From contig CANHGC010000052.1 of NCBI GenBank assembly GCA_947460045.1, positions 1 to 8,661 of the forward strand: 8,661 nucleotides of DNA, in the 5' to 3' direction. The notes beneath the pieces were generated by a model, which saw nothing but the letters and a program-made list of their open reading frames with translations, searched no databases and was not told the DNA's origin. Made by a program: the position numbers and the translations under genes. Below are positions 1-6,872 of the stretch, one piece after another; the first letter of the stretch is position 1; every line of letters begins with the position of its first letter. This DNA comes from Bacteroidota bacterium (GTDB taxonomy: Bacteria > Bacteroidota > Bacteroidia > NS11-12g > UBA955).

Positions 1-47
1 GCCTGCTTGCGAAATGTGAGATAAGAAATGATTTTATTGACTATCAT
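1..47 (-). CDS. 5' end of an unidentified gene, cut by the window edge
   Basis: An ATG on the minus strand at 47 opens a frame that runs without a stop to the window edge: 15 full codons reading MIVNKIISYLTFRKQ. It starts 28 nt beyond the lon stop codon, on the same strand. The main support is a perfect TAnnTTTG box ending 6 nt before the ATG, the same arrangement seen before rnhA and cinA in this window. Fifteen residues are too few to assign a family; the segment is hydrophobic and basic, with no obvious signal peptide. Some lon transcription could run into it, since I see no convincing terminator between the two genes. The competing reading is the tail of a plus-strand gene ending at 62, which has no comparable support. 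Confidence 0.42.
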   Translation of the reverse strand, partial: MIVNKIISYLTFRKQ

Positions 48-53
48 GGTGAA

Positions 54-61
54 CAAACTTA
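54..61 (-). promoter_or_regulatory. -7 box TAAGTTTG of the left-edge gene
   Basis: Read on the minus strand this is TAAGTTTG, an exact match to the Bacteroidota primary-sigma -7 element TAnnTTTG. It ends 6 nt before the ATG at 47 and lies inside the 28-nt gap after lon. No good TTTG sits 19 to 21 nt upstream, so the -33 half is weak or absent. If used, transcription would begin at or just before the start codon. Confidence 0.4.
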
Positions 62-75
62 ATTAAAATCGTGGA

Positions 76-2565
76 TCAATTTGTTGACTTTTCGTCTTTT
101 TCTTGCAATACCTTGTGGATATCGATGGGCTGTTTCACTTTCTTATCGGTCAAGGCCAAGTCCAATACTTGTAGCATGTTATTCACATAAGAGAAATTCA
201 AACCTTCCAAATATTGAGCGGGTATGTCTAACACGTCTTTTTTGTTTTGCTCACACAAAATCACCTCTGTTATTCCAGCTCTTTTAGCTGCAAGGAGCTT
301 TTCTTTGATACCACCCACCGGCAACACTTTACCTCTCAAAGTAATCTCCCCGGTCATCGCCAATTTGCTTTTCACCTTGTTTTGAGTAAACAAAGACGCC
401 AAACTTGTCAATATCGCGATACCAGCACTTGGTCCATCTTTGGGAATGGATCCCGCTGGAAAATGCACGTGAATGTCCCAATGATCAAAAACCCTTGCAT
501 CAATGTTCAAGTATTCTGAATGGGCCTTCAAATAGGACTTCGCCAACATCACACTCTCTTTCATCACATCGCCCAACTGACCGGTAATGAGCAGCTGGCC
601 TTTGCCTCTCGACAGTTTGCTTTCAACAAACAACACCGATCCTCCCATGGGACTCCAAGCCAATCCAGACACAACACCGGCTGTTTCGTTGTTCTCATAC
701 ATTTCAGGTTCCAACTTTTCAGCACCCAAAATCACTTCAACTTCGGCCACGTTGATTTGTTTCTTCAAAGGTTCATCTAGGGCGATGGACTTCGCCACCG
801 ATCGCGCCAAGGCTGCAATGCGCTTATCCAAGGATCTAACCCCACTTTCTCTGGTATATTGCTCAATAATTACTTCCAAAGCCTTGTCCGGAACCTTGAA
901 TTGATTGGTTTTCAATCCGTGCGCTTTCCTCTGTTTTGGCACCAAATATTTCTTAGCGATCTCGATTTTCTCTTCGATGCTGTATCCATGGATTTCAATA
1001 ATTTCCATACGATCCAACAAAGCCGGTTGAATGGTATCTAAATTGTTGGCAGTGGCTACGAACAATACTTTACTGAGATCATAATCCAACTCCAAATAAT
1101 TGTCGTAAAAAGTACCGTTTTGCTCAGGATCCAACACTTCTAACATGGCAGAAGATGGATCACCCCTAAAATCTCTACCCAATTTATCGATTTCGTCCAA
1201 AACGAAAACAGGATTGGATGCACCAGACTTCTTCAAATTCTGCAAAATTCGGCCAGGCATCGCACCGATGTAGGTTTTACGATGTCCGCGAATTTCAGAT
1301 TCATCGTGCAAACCACCCAAGCTCATTCGAACATACTTTCTGCCCAGTGCATTGGCGATGCTTTTACCCAACGATGTTTTACCTACACCTGGAGGACCGT
1401 AAAGACAAATGATGGGAGATCTCATATCGCCCTTCAATTTCAAAACCGCCAAATACTCTAAAATCCGTTTTTTCACTTTTTCCAAGCCAAAATGGTCTTC
1501 ATCGAACACTTTTTGGGCATGGTGAATATCAAAATTGTCGTTGGTTGTTTCATCCCAAGGCAAATCCAACATCAATTGTACATAATTCAATCCAACAGAA
1601 TAGTCAGGAGATGCTGGATTAACACGCATCAACCGGTCCAATTCCTTATTGAAATGGTCGTGAATGGTTTTGTTCCATTTTTTACTATTCCCTTTTTCCC
1701 GGAGATTTTGAATTTCTTTGTCTGGAGACTCCCCACCCAATTCTTCTTGAATGGCCCGAATTTGTTGCTGCAGGAAGTATTCTTTCTGCTGCTTATCCAT
1801 ATCGGTCCTTACTTTGCTTTGAATTTGGTCTTTGAGTTCCAACATCTGCAATTCTTGGGTAACATGAGTTAGCACCAAAGTGGCTCTCAATGCGGGATCC
1901 AAGGTCTCAAGCAGCGTTTGCTTTTCGTTTTGTGAAATGTTCAAATTACTACTCACAAAATGAATCAAGAACGTCTTTGAATCGATATTCCTTAGTGCCA
2001 CGCTGGCATCACTGGGGATTTGTGGCGATAAATTGATGATTTTATGAGATATATCTCGAATCGAATCAATGGTGGCTTTATACTCCTTCGTTTCTTTGTT
2101 CGAAATATCTTGTAGCGAACTCACCTTGGCCTTGAAGTATGGTTCTGTTTGGGTGTATTCATCAATTTTGATTCTCCGCTTGCCTTGTAAAATCACCGTT
2201 GAACTGCCATCAGGCATGCGCATCAAACGAACGATTTGTGCCAATGTACCCACCGAATACAAATCGTCCACAGTGGGATCCTCCACAGAGGGGTTCTTCT
2301 GTGCAACTACGGCGATGATTTTGTCTTTCTTGTTGGCGTCCTTGATTAACCTGATGCTCTTGTCTCTGCCCACAGTTATCGGAAAAATCACTCCCGGATA
2401 AAGCACCGTATTGCGCATGGTAAGCACCGCCAATTCCTCCGGGACCTCTATTTTATTGCTCTCATCTTCTTCTTGTTTTGAAAACAACGGCAGAAACTCT
2501 GGCGCATCTTCGTAAGAATCAGAATCTTGATCGTTCGAAAAAAATACTTCTTTGTTGTTAAACAT
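76..2565 (-). CDS. lon: Lon ATP-dependent serine protease
   Basis: Lon is a cytoplasmic hexameric AAA+ protease that unfolds and degrades misfolded and short-lived regulatory proteins. The product is 829 residues from the ATG at 2565. Residues 1-44 are an acidic, low-complexity extension; the N-terminal substrate-binding domain begins near 45 (LAVLTMRNTVLYPG) and ends near 240, followed by a coiled-coil linker. The AAA+ module has Walker A GPPGVGKT at 390-397, Walker B VFVLDEIDK with D457 and E458, and sensor-1 FVATANN. The protease domain has catalytic S713 in PKDGPSAG and K756 in GGIKEK, 43 residues apart as in E. coli Lon (S679, K722). All key residues are intact, so it should be active. 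A TTG four codons upstream (2577) could also start translation, but ATG is preferred because nothing supports the extra residues. No Shine-Dalgarno is visible. It is divergent from the lipoprotein gene. Confidence 0.97.
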   Translation of the reverse strand: MFNNKEVFFSNDQDSDSYEDAPEFLPLFSKQEEDESNKIEVPEELAVLTMRNTVLYPGVIFPITVGRDKSIRLIKDANKKDKIIAVVAQKNPSVEDPTVDDLYSVGTLAQIVRLMRMPDGSSTVILQGKRRIKIDEYTQTEPYFKAKVSSLQDISNKETKEYKATIDSIRDISHKIINLSPQIPSDASVALRNIDSKTFLIHFVSSNLNISQNEKQTLLETLDPALRATLVLTHVTQELQMLELKDQIQSKVRTDMDKQQKEYFLQQQIRAIQEELGGESPDKEIQNLREKGNSKKWNKTIHDHFNKELDRLMRVNPASPDYSVGLNYVQLMLDLPWDETTNDNFDIHHAQKVFDEDHFGLEKVKKRILEYLAVLKLKGDMRSPIICLYGPPGVGKTSLGKSIANALGRKYVRMSLGGLHDESEIRGHRKTYIGAMPGRILQNLKKSGASNPVFVLDEIDKLGRDFRGDPSSAMLEVLDPEQNGTFYDNYLELDYDLSKVLFVATANNLDTIQPALLDRMEIIEIHGYSIEEKIEIAKKYLVPKQRKAHGLKTNQFKVPDKALEVIIEQYTRESGVRSLDKRIAALARSVAKSIALDEPLKKQINVAEVEVILGAEKLEPEMYENNETAGVVSGLAWSPMGGSVLFVESKLSRGKGQLLITGQLGDVMKESVMLAKSYLKAHSEYLNIDARVFDHWDIHVHFPAGSIPKDGPSAGIAILTSLASLFTQNKVKSKLAMTGEITLRGKVLPVGGIKEKLLAAKRAGITEVILCEQNKKDVLDIPAQYLEGLNFSYVNNMLQVLDLALTDKKVKQPIDIHKVLQEKDEKSTN

Positions 2566-2574
2566 CGGACTACA

Positions 2575-2606
2575 CAAATATCAATGCTTGTGCCAAAGGT
2601 TACAAA
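2575..2606 (-). promoter_or_regulatory. candidate lon promoter
   Basis: On the minus strand a TTTG (2606-2603) is followed after 20 nt by GATATTTG (2582-2575), which matches the -33 TTTG / -7 TAnnTTTG pattern except for G in place of the first T. The box ends 9 nt before the lon ATG, so the leader would be only a few nucleotides. The single mismatch in the most conserved dinucleotide keeps this tentative. Confidence 0.35.
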
Positions 2607-2651
2607 CCGACAAAAATCATAAACAAATAAAAACCTATGACAATTTGTCGG
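2607..2651. repeat. 8-bp inverted repeat in the lon/lipoprotein divergent region
   Basis: CCGACAAA (2607-2614) and TTTGTCGG (2644-2651) are perfect inverted copies, separated by 29 A/T-rich nucleotides. The pair lies centrally in the 159-bp region between two divergent genes, directly upstream of the candidate lon promoter. It could be a two-half-site operator, or coincidence: TTTG is itself common in promoters of this phylum, and TTTGTCGG occurs again by chance inside the lipoprotein gene near 3023-3030. Confidence 0.3.
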
Positions 2652-2675
2652 GATTGAAAAATACATGGTCTTAGA

Positions 2676-2706
2676 TTTGGAAAACTGCGATTTTTCTTGA
2701 AATTTG
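2676..2706 (+). promoter_or_regulatory. candidate promoter of the lipoprotein gene
   Basis: TTTG (2676-2679) is followed after 19 nt by GAAATTTG (2699-2706), a one-mismatch version of the -33/-7 pair, ending 18 nt before the ATG at 2725. An alternative is the exact TAGATTTG at 2672-2679, which shares the same TTTG. It would give a leader of about 40 nt, but its nearest upstream TTTG (2644-2647) is 24 nt away, longer than usual. The sequence does not decide between them. Confidence 0.3.
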
Positions 2707-2724
2707 CGTAACAAACAAATATTT

Positions 2725-3576
2725 ATGAAACTAAAACATTTACTTCTCGCGTTGACTTTGCCTGTGGTTGCCTTTTTGGGCTCTTGCGGCGGCGATAGCA
2801 ACGATCCAAAACCATCAATTTCATTAACAGCTGGTGCCAAATTTGTAAGTGGCGATATCAGTGTAATGAGTGACTCTCTTTTGTCGTTCTCTGTTTCAGC
2901 AACTTCTGGTTCTGGTGCATTGAGCAACATCACTGCCAACTACAGCATCAATGGTAAAACCGCAGTGATGATTAAAGATACATCTGTTGCAGGCAATGCA
3001 GTGGCATTTGTAATCAAAAATCGTTTGTCGGGTAGTGTAGACGATGTTGTTACTTACAACTTCATCGCCAAAGACGCCAATGGCCAAACAGCTACTGTTT
3101 CTGTAAAAATCACTGTAATCCCTCCCACTGCTCCTTTGGTAGGATTTGCCAATCAATTGGTTTACAATGCAAGAAACACTGGATTTGAGAACGCTTATGA
3201 CTTAAACAAAGGTGTTGGATTATTAACCAATTCAAGTGCTACGTTGAAAGACTTGATGGACAAAACCAGCTCTACCATGGACCAATTCTCTAAAATTTGG
3301 GGTTCAGACAATAACAGCAAATTTTTGAAGGTTACAGCCAACGATTACACCAACGCATCAACCACTACTTATTTGTATAACTTGTGGAAAGCGAACAGTG
3401 CTTTAGCAGTGGCAACCACCGCTACTTTGGCTGTGAACGACGTATACGTTGTTAAATCTGGCCAAGATTTGCCATTCGGTTTGTATATTATCAAGGTAAC
3501 AAAAATCCAAGATTTGACAGCCGCTGGTAATCACAACGATTACGTTGAGTTCAGCTACAAGAAGATCGACAACTAA
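2725..3576 (+). CDS. exported lipoprotein of unknown function
   Basis: The 283-residue product begins with a lipoprotein signal peptide: basic MKLKH, a hydrophobic core LLLALTLPVVAF, then lipobox LGSC with the lipidated cysteine at C21. The residues after it (GGDSND) are acidic and flexible, as in many envelope lipoproteins of Bacteroidota, some of which are surface exposed. Residues about 32-132 look like one beta-rich Ig-like domain, alternating strands ending in TVSVKITVIPP. Residues about 138-283 form a second Ser/Thr/Asn-rich region with AYDLNKG, then DVYVVKSG and VEFSYKK near the end. I recall similarly built C-terminal modules in other Bacteroidota lipoproteins but cannot name a family. 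No catalytic motif is visible, so a binding or structural envelope role is an inference. ATG at 2725 is chosen over a TTG at 2704 because it places the signal peptide correctly. It is a single-gene unit, closed by the terminator after it. Confidence 0.85.
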   Translation: MKLKHLLLALTLPVVAFLGSCGGDSNDPKPSISLTAGAKFVSGDISVMSDSLLSFSVSATSGSGALSNITANYSINGKTAVMIKDTSVAGNAVAFVIKNRLSGSVDDVVTYNFIAKDANGQTATVSVKITVIPPTAPLVGFANQLVYNARNTGFENAYDLNKGVGLLTNSSATLKDLMDKTSSTMDQFSKIWGSDNNSKFLKVTANDYTNASTTTYLYNLWKANSALAVATTATLAVNDVYVVKSGQDLPFGLYIIKVTKIQDLTAAGNHNDYVEFSYKKIDN

Positions 3577-3602
3577 TCAATAAATAAACTTTTAACTTTT
3601 GC

Positions 3603-3629
3603 AAAAACCCCGCATACGCGGGGTTTTTT
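3603..3629 (+). terminator. intrinsic terminator after the lipoprotein gene
   Basis: CCCCGC (3608-3613), loop ATAC and GCGGGG (3618-3623) form a 6-bp GC stem, extended by five A:T pairs to 11 bp and followed by six T. It starts 27 nt after the lipoprotein stop and separates that gene from pfkA. The A run on the other side means it could also work on the minus strand, though no minus-strand gene ends here. Confidence 0.92.
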
Positions 3630-3655
3630 GTTAATAATCGCAACGAAATTTTGTC

Positions 3656-3663
3656 GTATTTTG
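3656..3663 (+). promoter_or_regulatory. weak -7-like sequence before pfkA
   Basis: GTATTTTG ends 6 nt before the pfkA GTG. It resembles TAnnTTTG but with the TA one base too close to TTTG. The terminator upstream means pfkA needs its own promoter in the 40 nt between 3630 and the start codon, and this is the best candidate I see. No well-spaced -33 TTTG is present. Confidence 0.22.
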
Positions 3664-3669
3664 TAAATC

Positions 3670-4638
3670 GTGAAAAAGATAGCAGTTCTCACATCCGGTG
3701 GCGATGCCCCAGGCATGAATGCATGCATACGTTCAGTTATTCGGGCTTGTGCTCATTACAATTTGGAAGTATTTGGCATCCATAGAGGATATCAAGGATT
3801 GATTGAAAATGAAATCCACCCCATGACACCCAGCAGTGTAGCAAACATCATCCAAATGGGTGGTACGATTTTGAAAACGGCCAGAAGCATGGATTTTATG
3901 ACCCCCGAAGGACGCAAAAAAGCCCATCAGAATCTACTAAACCTAGGCATTGAAGGCATTGTCTGCATCGGTGGAAATGGAACCTATACAGGTGCCATGA
4001 TTTTTGAAAAAGAGTTTGGCATTCCTAGTATGGGCTGTCCAGGCACTATTGATAATGACCTTTGGGGTACCGATGCCACCATTGGTTATGATACCGCCAT
4101 TAATACCGCCATGGAAGCCATCGACAAAATCAGAGACACCGCTGATGCCCATAACAGAATTTTCTTTGTTGAGGTAATGGGTCGTCATTCAGGTCACATC
4201 GCCCTGCTATCCGGCATTGCTGGTGGAGCCGAAGGCATTTTTATACCCGAACGCGGAAATGAATTTGACGATATCGTTCAACTCTATGAATCCAAAGCGC
4301 GTAAAAAGGAATTTAGCATTTTTGTGGTTGCTGAAGGCGATGAAGAAGGTCGTGCCTATGAAATTTCGAAAAGATTCCAAGCCATTTACCCCGAAACCGA
4401 TTGTAGAGTCACTGTTTTAGGACACGTCCAACGCGGCGGAAGACCTACAGCGAACGACAGAATACTTGCTTCACGTTTGGGAGCACATGCCGTAAAAGCT
4501 TTGATTGATGGTCGACGAAATGAAGCCGTGGGTGTGGTGAACAACGACATCAAATTTACGTCGTTCCAAGAAGCCATCGAACACAAGAAAGACATCCAAG
4601 ACAACTTGTGGACATTGAACACCATCATCACCCGTTAA
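3670..4638 (+). CDS. pfkA: ATP-dependent 6-phosphofructokinase
   Basis: PfkA phosphorylates fructose 6-phosphate to fructose 1,6-bisphosphate in glycolysis; it is a cytoplasmic homotetramer. At 322 residues it matches the bacterial family (about 320). Visible motifs: GGDAPGMN at 10-17, PGTIDND at 124-130 with catalytic base D128, EVMGR ending at R172, and GHVQRGG. Gly at 104 and Gly at 125 mark it as ATP-using, not pyrophosphate-using. Two departures from E. coli PfkA stand out. The Mg/ATP loop reads GGNGT with N103 in place of the usual Asp103. The effector-site Arg54 is a proline, while R21, R25 and R72 are kept. The GTG start is forced: a TAA lies in frame two codons upstream (3664-3666) and the next Met is residue 16. 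recN follows 15 nt after the stop, so the two are probably co-transcribed. Confidence 0.95.
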   Translation: MKKIAVLTSGGDAPGMNACIRSVIRACAHYNLEVFGIHRGYQGLIENEIHPMTPSSVANIIQMGGTILKTARSMDFMTPEGRKKAHQNLLNLGIEGIVCIGGNGTYTGAMIFEKEFGIPSMGCPGTIDNDLWGTDATIGYDTAINTAMEAIDKIRDTADAHNRIFFVEVMGRHSGHIALLSGIAGGAEGIFIPERGNEFDDIVQLYESKARKKEFSIFVVAEGDEEGRAYEISKRFQAIYPETDCRVTVLGHVQRGGRPTANDRILASRLGAHAVKALIDGRRNEAVGVVNNDIKFTSFQEAIEHKKDIQDNLWTLNTIITR

Positions 4639-4653
4639 TCGATTGATAGAAAA

Positions 4654-6321
4654 ATGATTACCCAACTGAAAATCAAAAATTACGCACTGATAAAGTCGCT
4701 CGACATTGATTTCAAGCCGGGCTTCACATCAATCACAGGAGAAACAGGCGCGGGTAAAAGTATACTCTTGGGGGCCATTGGCTTGGTCATGGGAGATCGC
4801 AGCGATAGTTCAGCAATTCTAGATCCCACCGAAAAATGTGTCATAGAAGCAGACTTTTACATTGCATCTATGGGATTGAAATCGGCCTTTGAAGACAGAG
4901 ACATTGATTATTCAGACCATTGCACCGTGCGCAGAGAATGGGCACCCAACGGAAAAACACGATCATTCATCAATGAGTCGCAAGTAACCGTATCAGAGCT
5001 CAAATGGCTAGGCACTCAACTGCTTGAAATTCATTCGCAACACACAGGTTTGCTTGTCACTCAGAACGATGAGCAAATGAAATTACTGGATGCATATTGC
5101 GGCTCAGATTTGGCCTTGGCGAAGTATCAAAAAACGTATACCACAATAAACCAACTAAAAACATCGCTCAAGTCCAAACAACAGGCGCTCGCCAAGATTC
5201 GGAGCGATTCTGATTATAACAATTATTTGTTGGATGAACTCCAGCAATTTGCGCCCGTGGAAGGTGAAGAGGAACAATTGGAAAAAGATATCGCCCTATT
5301 GAGTCAATCTTCTGAGCTTGAAACTTCGCTATCAAAAGTTGATGCCATTTTGGATGGTGGCCAAGGCAGTTTGATTGATTTGATTGGTCAATTGAAGTCG
5401 GAATTGAAAGGCTTCACAGGGCTATCCAGCGACCTAAACGATTATTTTGAGCGTGTACAAAGCATGGGTTTAGAAGCCAAAGAATTGGCTCGCGACATTC
5501 AAAGTGCCGCAGGATCTTATGAGAGCAACCCAGAAAAGTTGGAACAACTCAATCAGCGATTCAGTGCATTGCAACTGCTATTGAGAAAACATGCCTGCAA
5601 TTCATCAATGGACCTGATGGGCAAGTTTGAATTGTTACAGCAAGGACAGGTTGGTGAAAACCATTTGGAGGCCGAGATCACAGACATCGAGGAGCAAATT
5701 TCTGCTTTGTTCAAACAAATGGAAGCTGAAGCCACTGAATTGCACGGCATGAGGCTAGCGTCTAAAGATGCCCTATCAAATCGGGTGGTTGAACAGCTGC
5801 ATCAATTGGAGATGCCTTTCGCACAAATGGAGGTTTTGGTTGAATCACTGGGTGACAATTACAACGAATACGGCAATTCAAAAGTGGCCATTCATTTCAG
5901 TGCGAACAAAGGCCAACACCCCATGCCCATTGAAAAAGTGGCATCGGGCGGAGAAATCTCACGGTTGAATTTTTGCTTGAGAACGATCATCGCCGAACTG
6001 AGGCAATTACCAACGCTCATTTACGATGAAGCAGATACTGGCGTGAGCGGAGAAGTTGCTAGTAGATTGGGTTACTTGATGAGAAAACAAGGTAGTAAAC
6101 AACAAATTTTGGCCATCACTCACCTACCCCAAGTGGCTTGTTCCGGCAACCAACAACTCTTTGTCTATAAAAACAATGAGGCGGATATCAGCGAAACGCA
6201 GATCAAAAATCTGGATGAAAAAGGTCGGATTGTAGCCATCGCCGAGATGTTATCCGGCAAAAACCCGTCTGAAGCTGCGTTGCTAAATGCAAAAAACTTA
6301 TTAGAAATCCAATCGGCTTGA
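4654..6321 (+). CDS. recN: DNA repair protein RecN
   Basis: RecN is an SMC-like cytoplasmic ATPase that acts early in recombinational repair of double-strand breaks, holding DNA together. The 555-residue product matches the usual length (E. coli 553). The N-terminal ATPase half has Walker A GETGAGKS at 29-36. The middle, about 160-400, is rich in Glu, Gln, Leu and Lys and fits the short antiparallel coiled coil of RecN. The C-terminal half has the ABC signature ASGGEISR at 430-437, Walker B LIYDEAD with D458 and E459, the D-loop TGVSGEVASRLG, and the switch histidine H490 in AITHLPQVAC. All ATPase residues are present. ATG at 4654 is 15 nt after pfkA, with an A-rich stretch (GATAGAAAA) but no Shine-Dalgarno. 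No LexA-type operator is recognisable in that gap, so expression probably depends on the pfkA promoter. Its last 21 nt overlap the end of rnhA on the other strand. Confidence 0.97.
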   Translation: MITQLKIKNYALIKSLDIDFKPGFTSITGETGAGKSILLGAIGLVMGDRSDSSAILDPTEKCVIEADFYIASMGLKSAFEDRDIDYSDHCTVRREWAPNGKTRSFINESQVTVSELKWLGTQLLEIHSQHTGLLVTQNDEQMKLLDAYCGSDLALAKYQKTYTTINQLKTSLKSKQQALAKIRSDSDYNNYLLDELQQFAPVEGEEEQLEKDIALLSQSSELETSLSKVDAILDGGQGSLIDLIGQLKSELKGFTGLSSDLNDYFERVQSMGLEAKELARDIQSAAGSYESNPEKLEQLNQRFSALQLLLRKHACNSSMDLMGKFELLQQGQVGENHLEAEITDIEEQISALFKQMEAEATELHGMRLASKDALSNRVVEQLHQLEMPFAQMEVLVESLGDNYNEYGNSKVAIHFSANKGQHPMPIEKVASGGEISRLNFCLRTIIAELRQLPTLIYDEADTGVSGEVASRLGYLMRKQGSKQQILAITHLPQVACSGNQQLFVYKNNEADISETQIKNLDEKGRIVAIAEMLSGKNPSEAALLNAKNLLEIQSA

Positions 6322-6813
6322 ACCGGTTGATTGGTCTGTGTTTTTTTCCTCTGCCTCGTACCTTTCGTAATTCACATCGATATCGGTGGGCTTGCTCTGC
6401 GCAGCGGTGGTAGCCAATACATCGCATCTCTCATTTTCTTTGATACCGGCATGACCTTTCACCCAGTAAAACTTGGGCTTGTGTATCTCGTAATGACCCA
6501 AAAACATCTGCCACAAATCCACATTCTTCACTTTTTTCCAACCCTTGGCTTTCCATCCAAACAACCACTTCTTCTCAATGGCGTCGCAAACATATTTGCT
6601 ATCCGTGTAGATCTGAATGGGCAAACCCGGCGTTTTGATGTGTTTCAAGGCCATAATGACTGCCAACAATTCCATGCGATTGTTGGTGGTTCTGCGAAAT
6701 CCCCCGGAAAGTTCCTTCCGATGTTGGGCGTGCATCAATACAGCACCATAACCTCCTGGCCCTGGATTACCCAAAGCAGCTCCATCGGTATATATGATGA
6801 TCGGCAACGACAC
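6301..6813 (-). CDS. rnhA: ribonuclease HI
   Basis: RNase HI cuts the RNA strand of RNA-DNA hybrids, clearing R-loops and primer RNA in the cytoplasm. All four acidic active-site residues are visible: D10 in YTDGAALGNPGPGGYG, E48 in NNRMEL, D71 in YTDSKYV and D131 in NERCD, plus H121 in VKGHAG. The Trp/Lys-rich stretch at about 81-101 (KKWLFGWKAKGWKKVKNVDLW) is the basic protrusion of the E. coli type, used for hybrid binding. The 170 residues exceed E. coli RNase HI (155) through a polar, mostly acidic tail from about 140 on, part of which is encoded in the overlap with recN. The GTG start is forced, because a TAA lies in frame four codons upstream (6823-6825) and the next Met is residue 27. 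It is divergent from cinA and convergent with recN. Confidence 0.96.
   Translation of the reverse strand: MSLPIIIYTDGAALGNPGPGGYGAVLMHAQHRKELSGGFRRTTNNRMELLAVIMALKHIKTPGLPIQIYTDSKYVCDAIEKKWLFGWKAKGWKKVKNVDLWQMFLGHYEIHKPKFYWVKGHAGIKENERCDVLATTAAQSKPTDIDVNYERYEAEEKNTDQSTGSSRLDF
6309..6347 (+). terminator. candidate terminator inside the recN/rnhA overlap
   Basis: CCAATCGGCT (6309-6318) can pair in RNA with GGTTGATTGG (6325-6334) along all 10 positions, counting three G-U wobbles, with loop TGAACC. Seven T follow at 6341-6347 after a 6-nt spacer. The hairpin spans the recN stop codon and lies within the end of rnhA. The spacer before the T-tract is longer than ideal and the wobbles weaken the stem. 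On the minus strand only the outer 6 bp pair fully, with a T run about 15 nt further on. Confidence 0.4.
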
Positions 6814-6817
6814 GCAG

Positions 6818-6825
6818 CAAAGTTA
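6818..6825 (-). promoter_or_regulatory. -7 box TAACTTTG of rnhA
   Basis: On the minus strand this is an exact TAnnTTTG ending 4 nt before the rnhA GTG. Its TA is part of the in-frame TAA that bounds the rnhA reading frame, so translation cannot begin upstream. No TTTG lies 19-21 nt further upstream. If this is the promoter, the transcript begins at or within a few bases of the GTG. Confidence 0.5.
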
Positions 6826-6860
6826 AGCGATATGCATGGCGAAGTTCACCCTACCCATTG

Positions 6861-6868
6861 TATTTTTG
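6861..6868 (+). promoter_or_regulatory. -7 box TATTTTTG of cinA
   Basis: An exact TAnnTTTG ending 4 nt before the cinA ATG at 6873, mirroring the rnhA arrangement on the other side of the 59-bp divergent region. The -33 position (about 6837-6841, TGGCG) is a poor match. The predicted mRNA would be leaderless or nearly so. Confidence 0.5.
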
Positions 6869-6872
6869 TTCC

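Noticed and set aside
28..47. ATGAT...ATCAT hairpin after lon as a possible lon terminator
   Set aside because: A 5-bp A/T-rich stem with a 10-nt loop and no real T run. It also overlaps the apparent start of the next gene.
3..62. A plus-strand reading frame ending LLAKCEIRNDFIDYHGEQT, possibly the tail of a gene convergent with lon
   Set aside because: Protein-like in composition, but 19 codons are weak evidence, and the minus-strand start at 47 has a perfect promoter box. It stays possible if the contig extends that way.
2448..2939. A 163-codon open frame on the minus strand across the lon/lipoprotein divergent region
   Set aside because: It overlaps the start of lon in another frame and is antisense to the lipoprotein signal peptide. 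Its translation shows no family motif.
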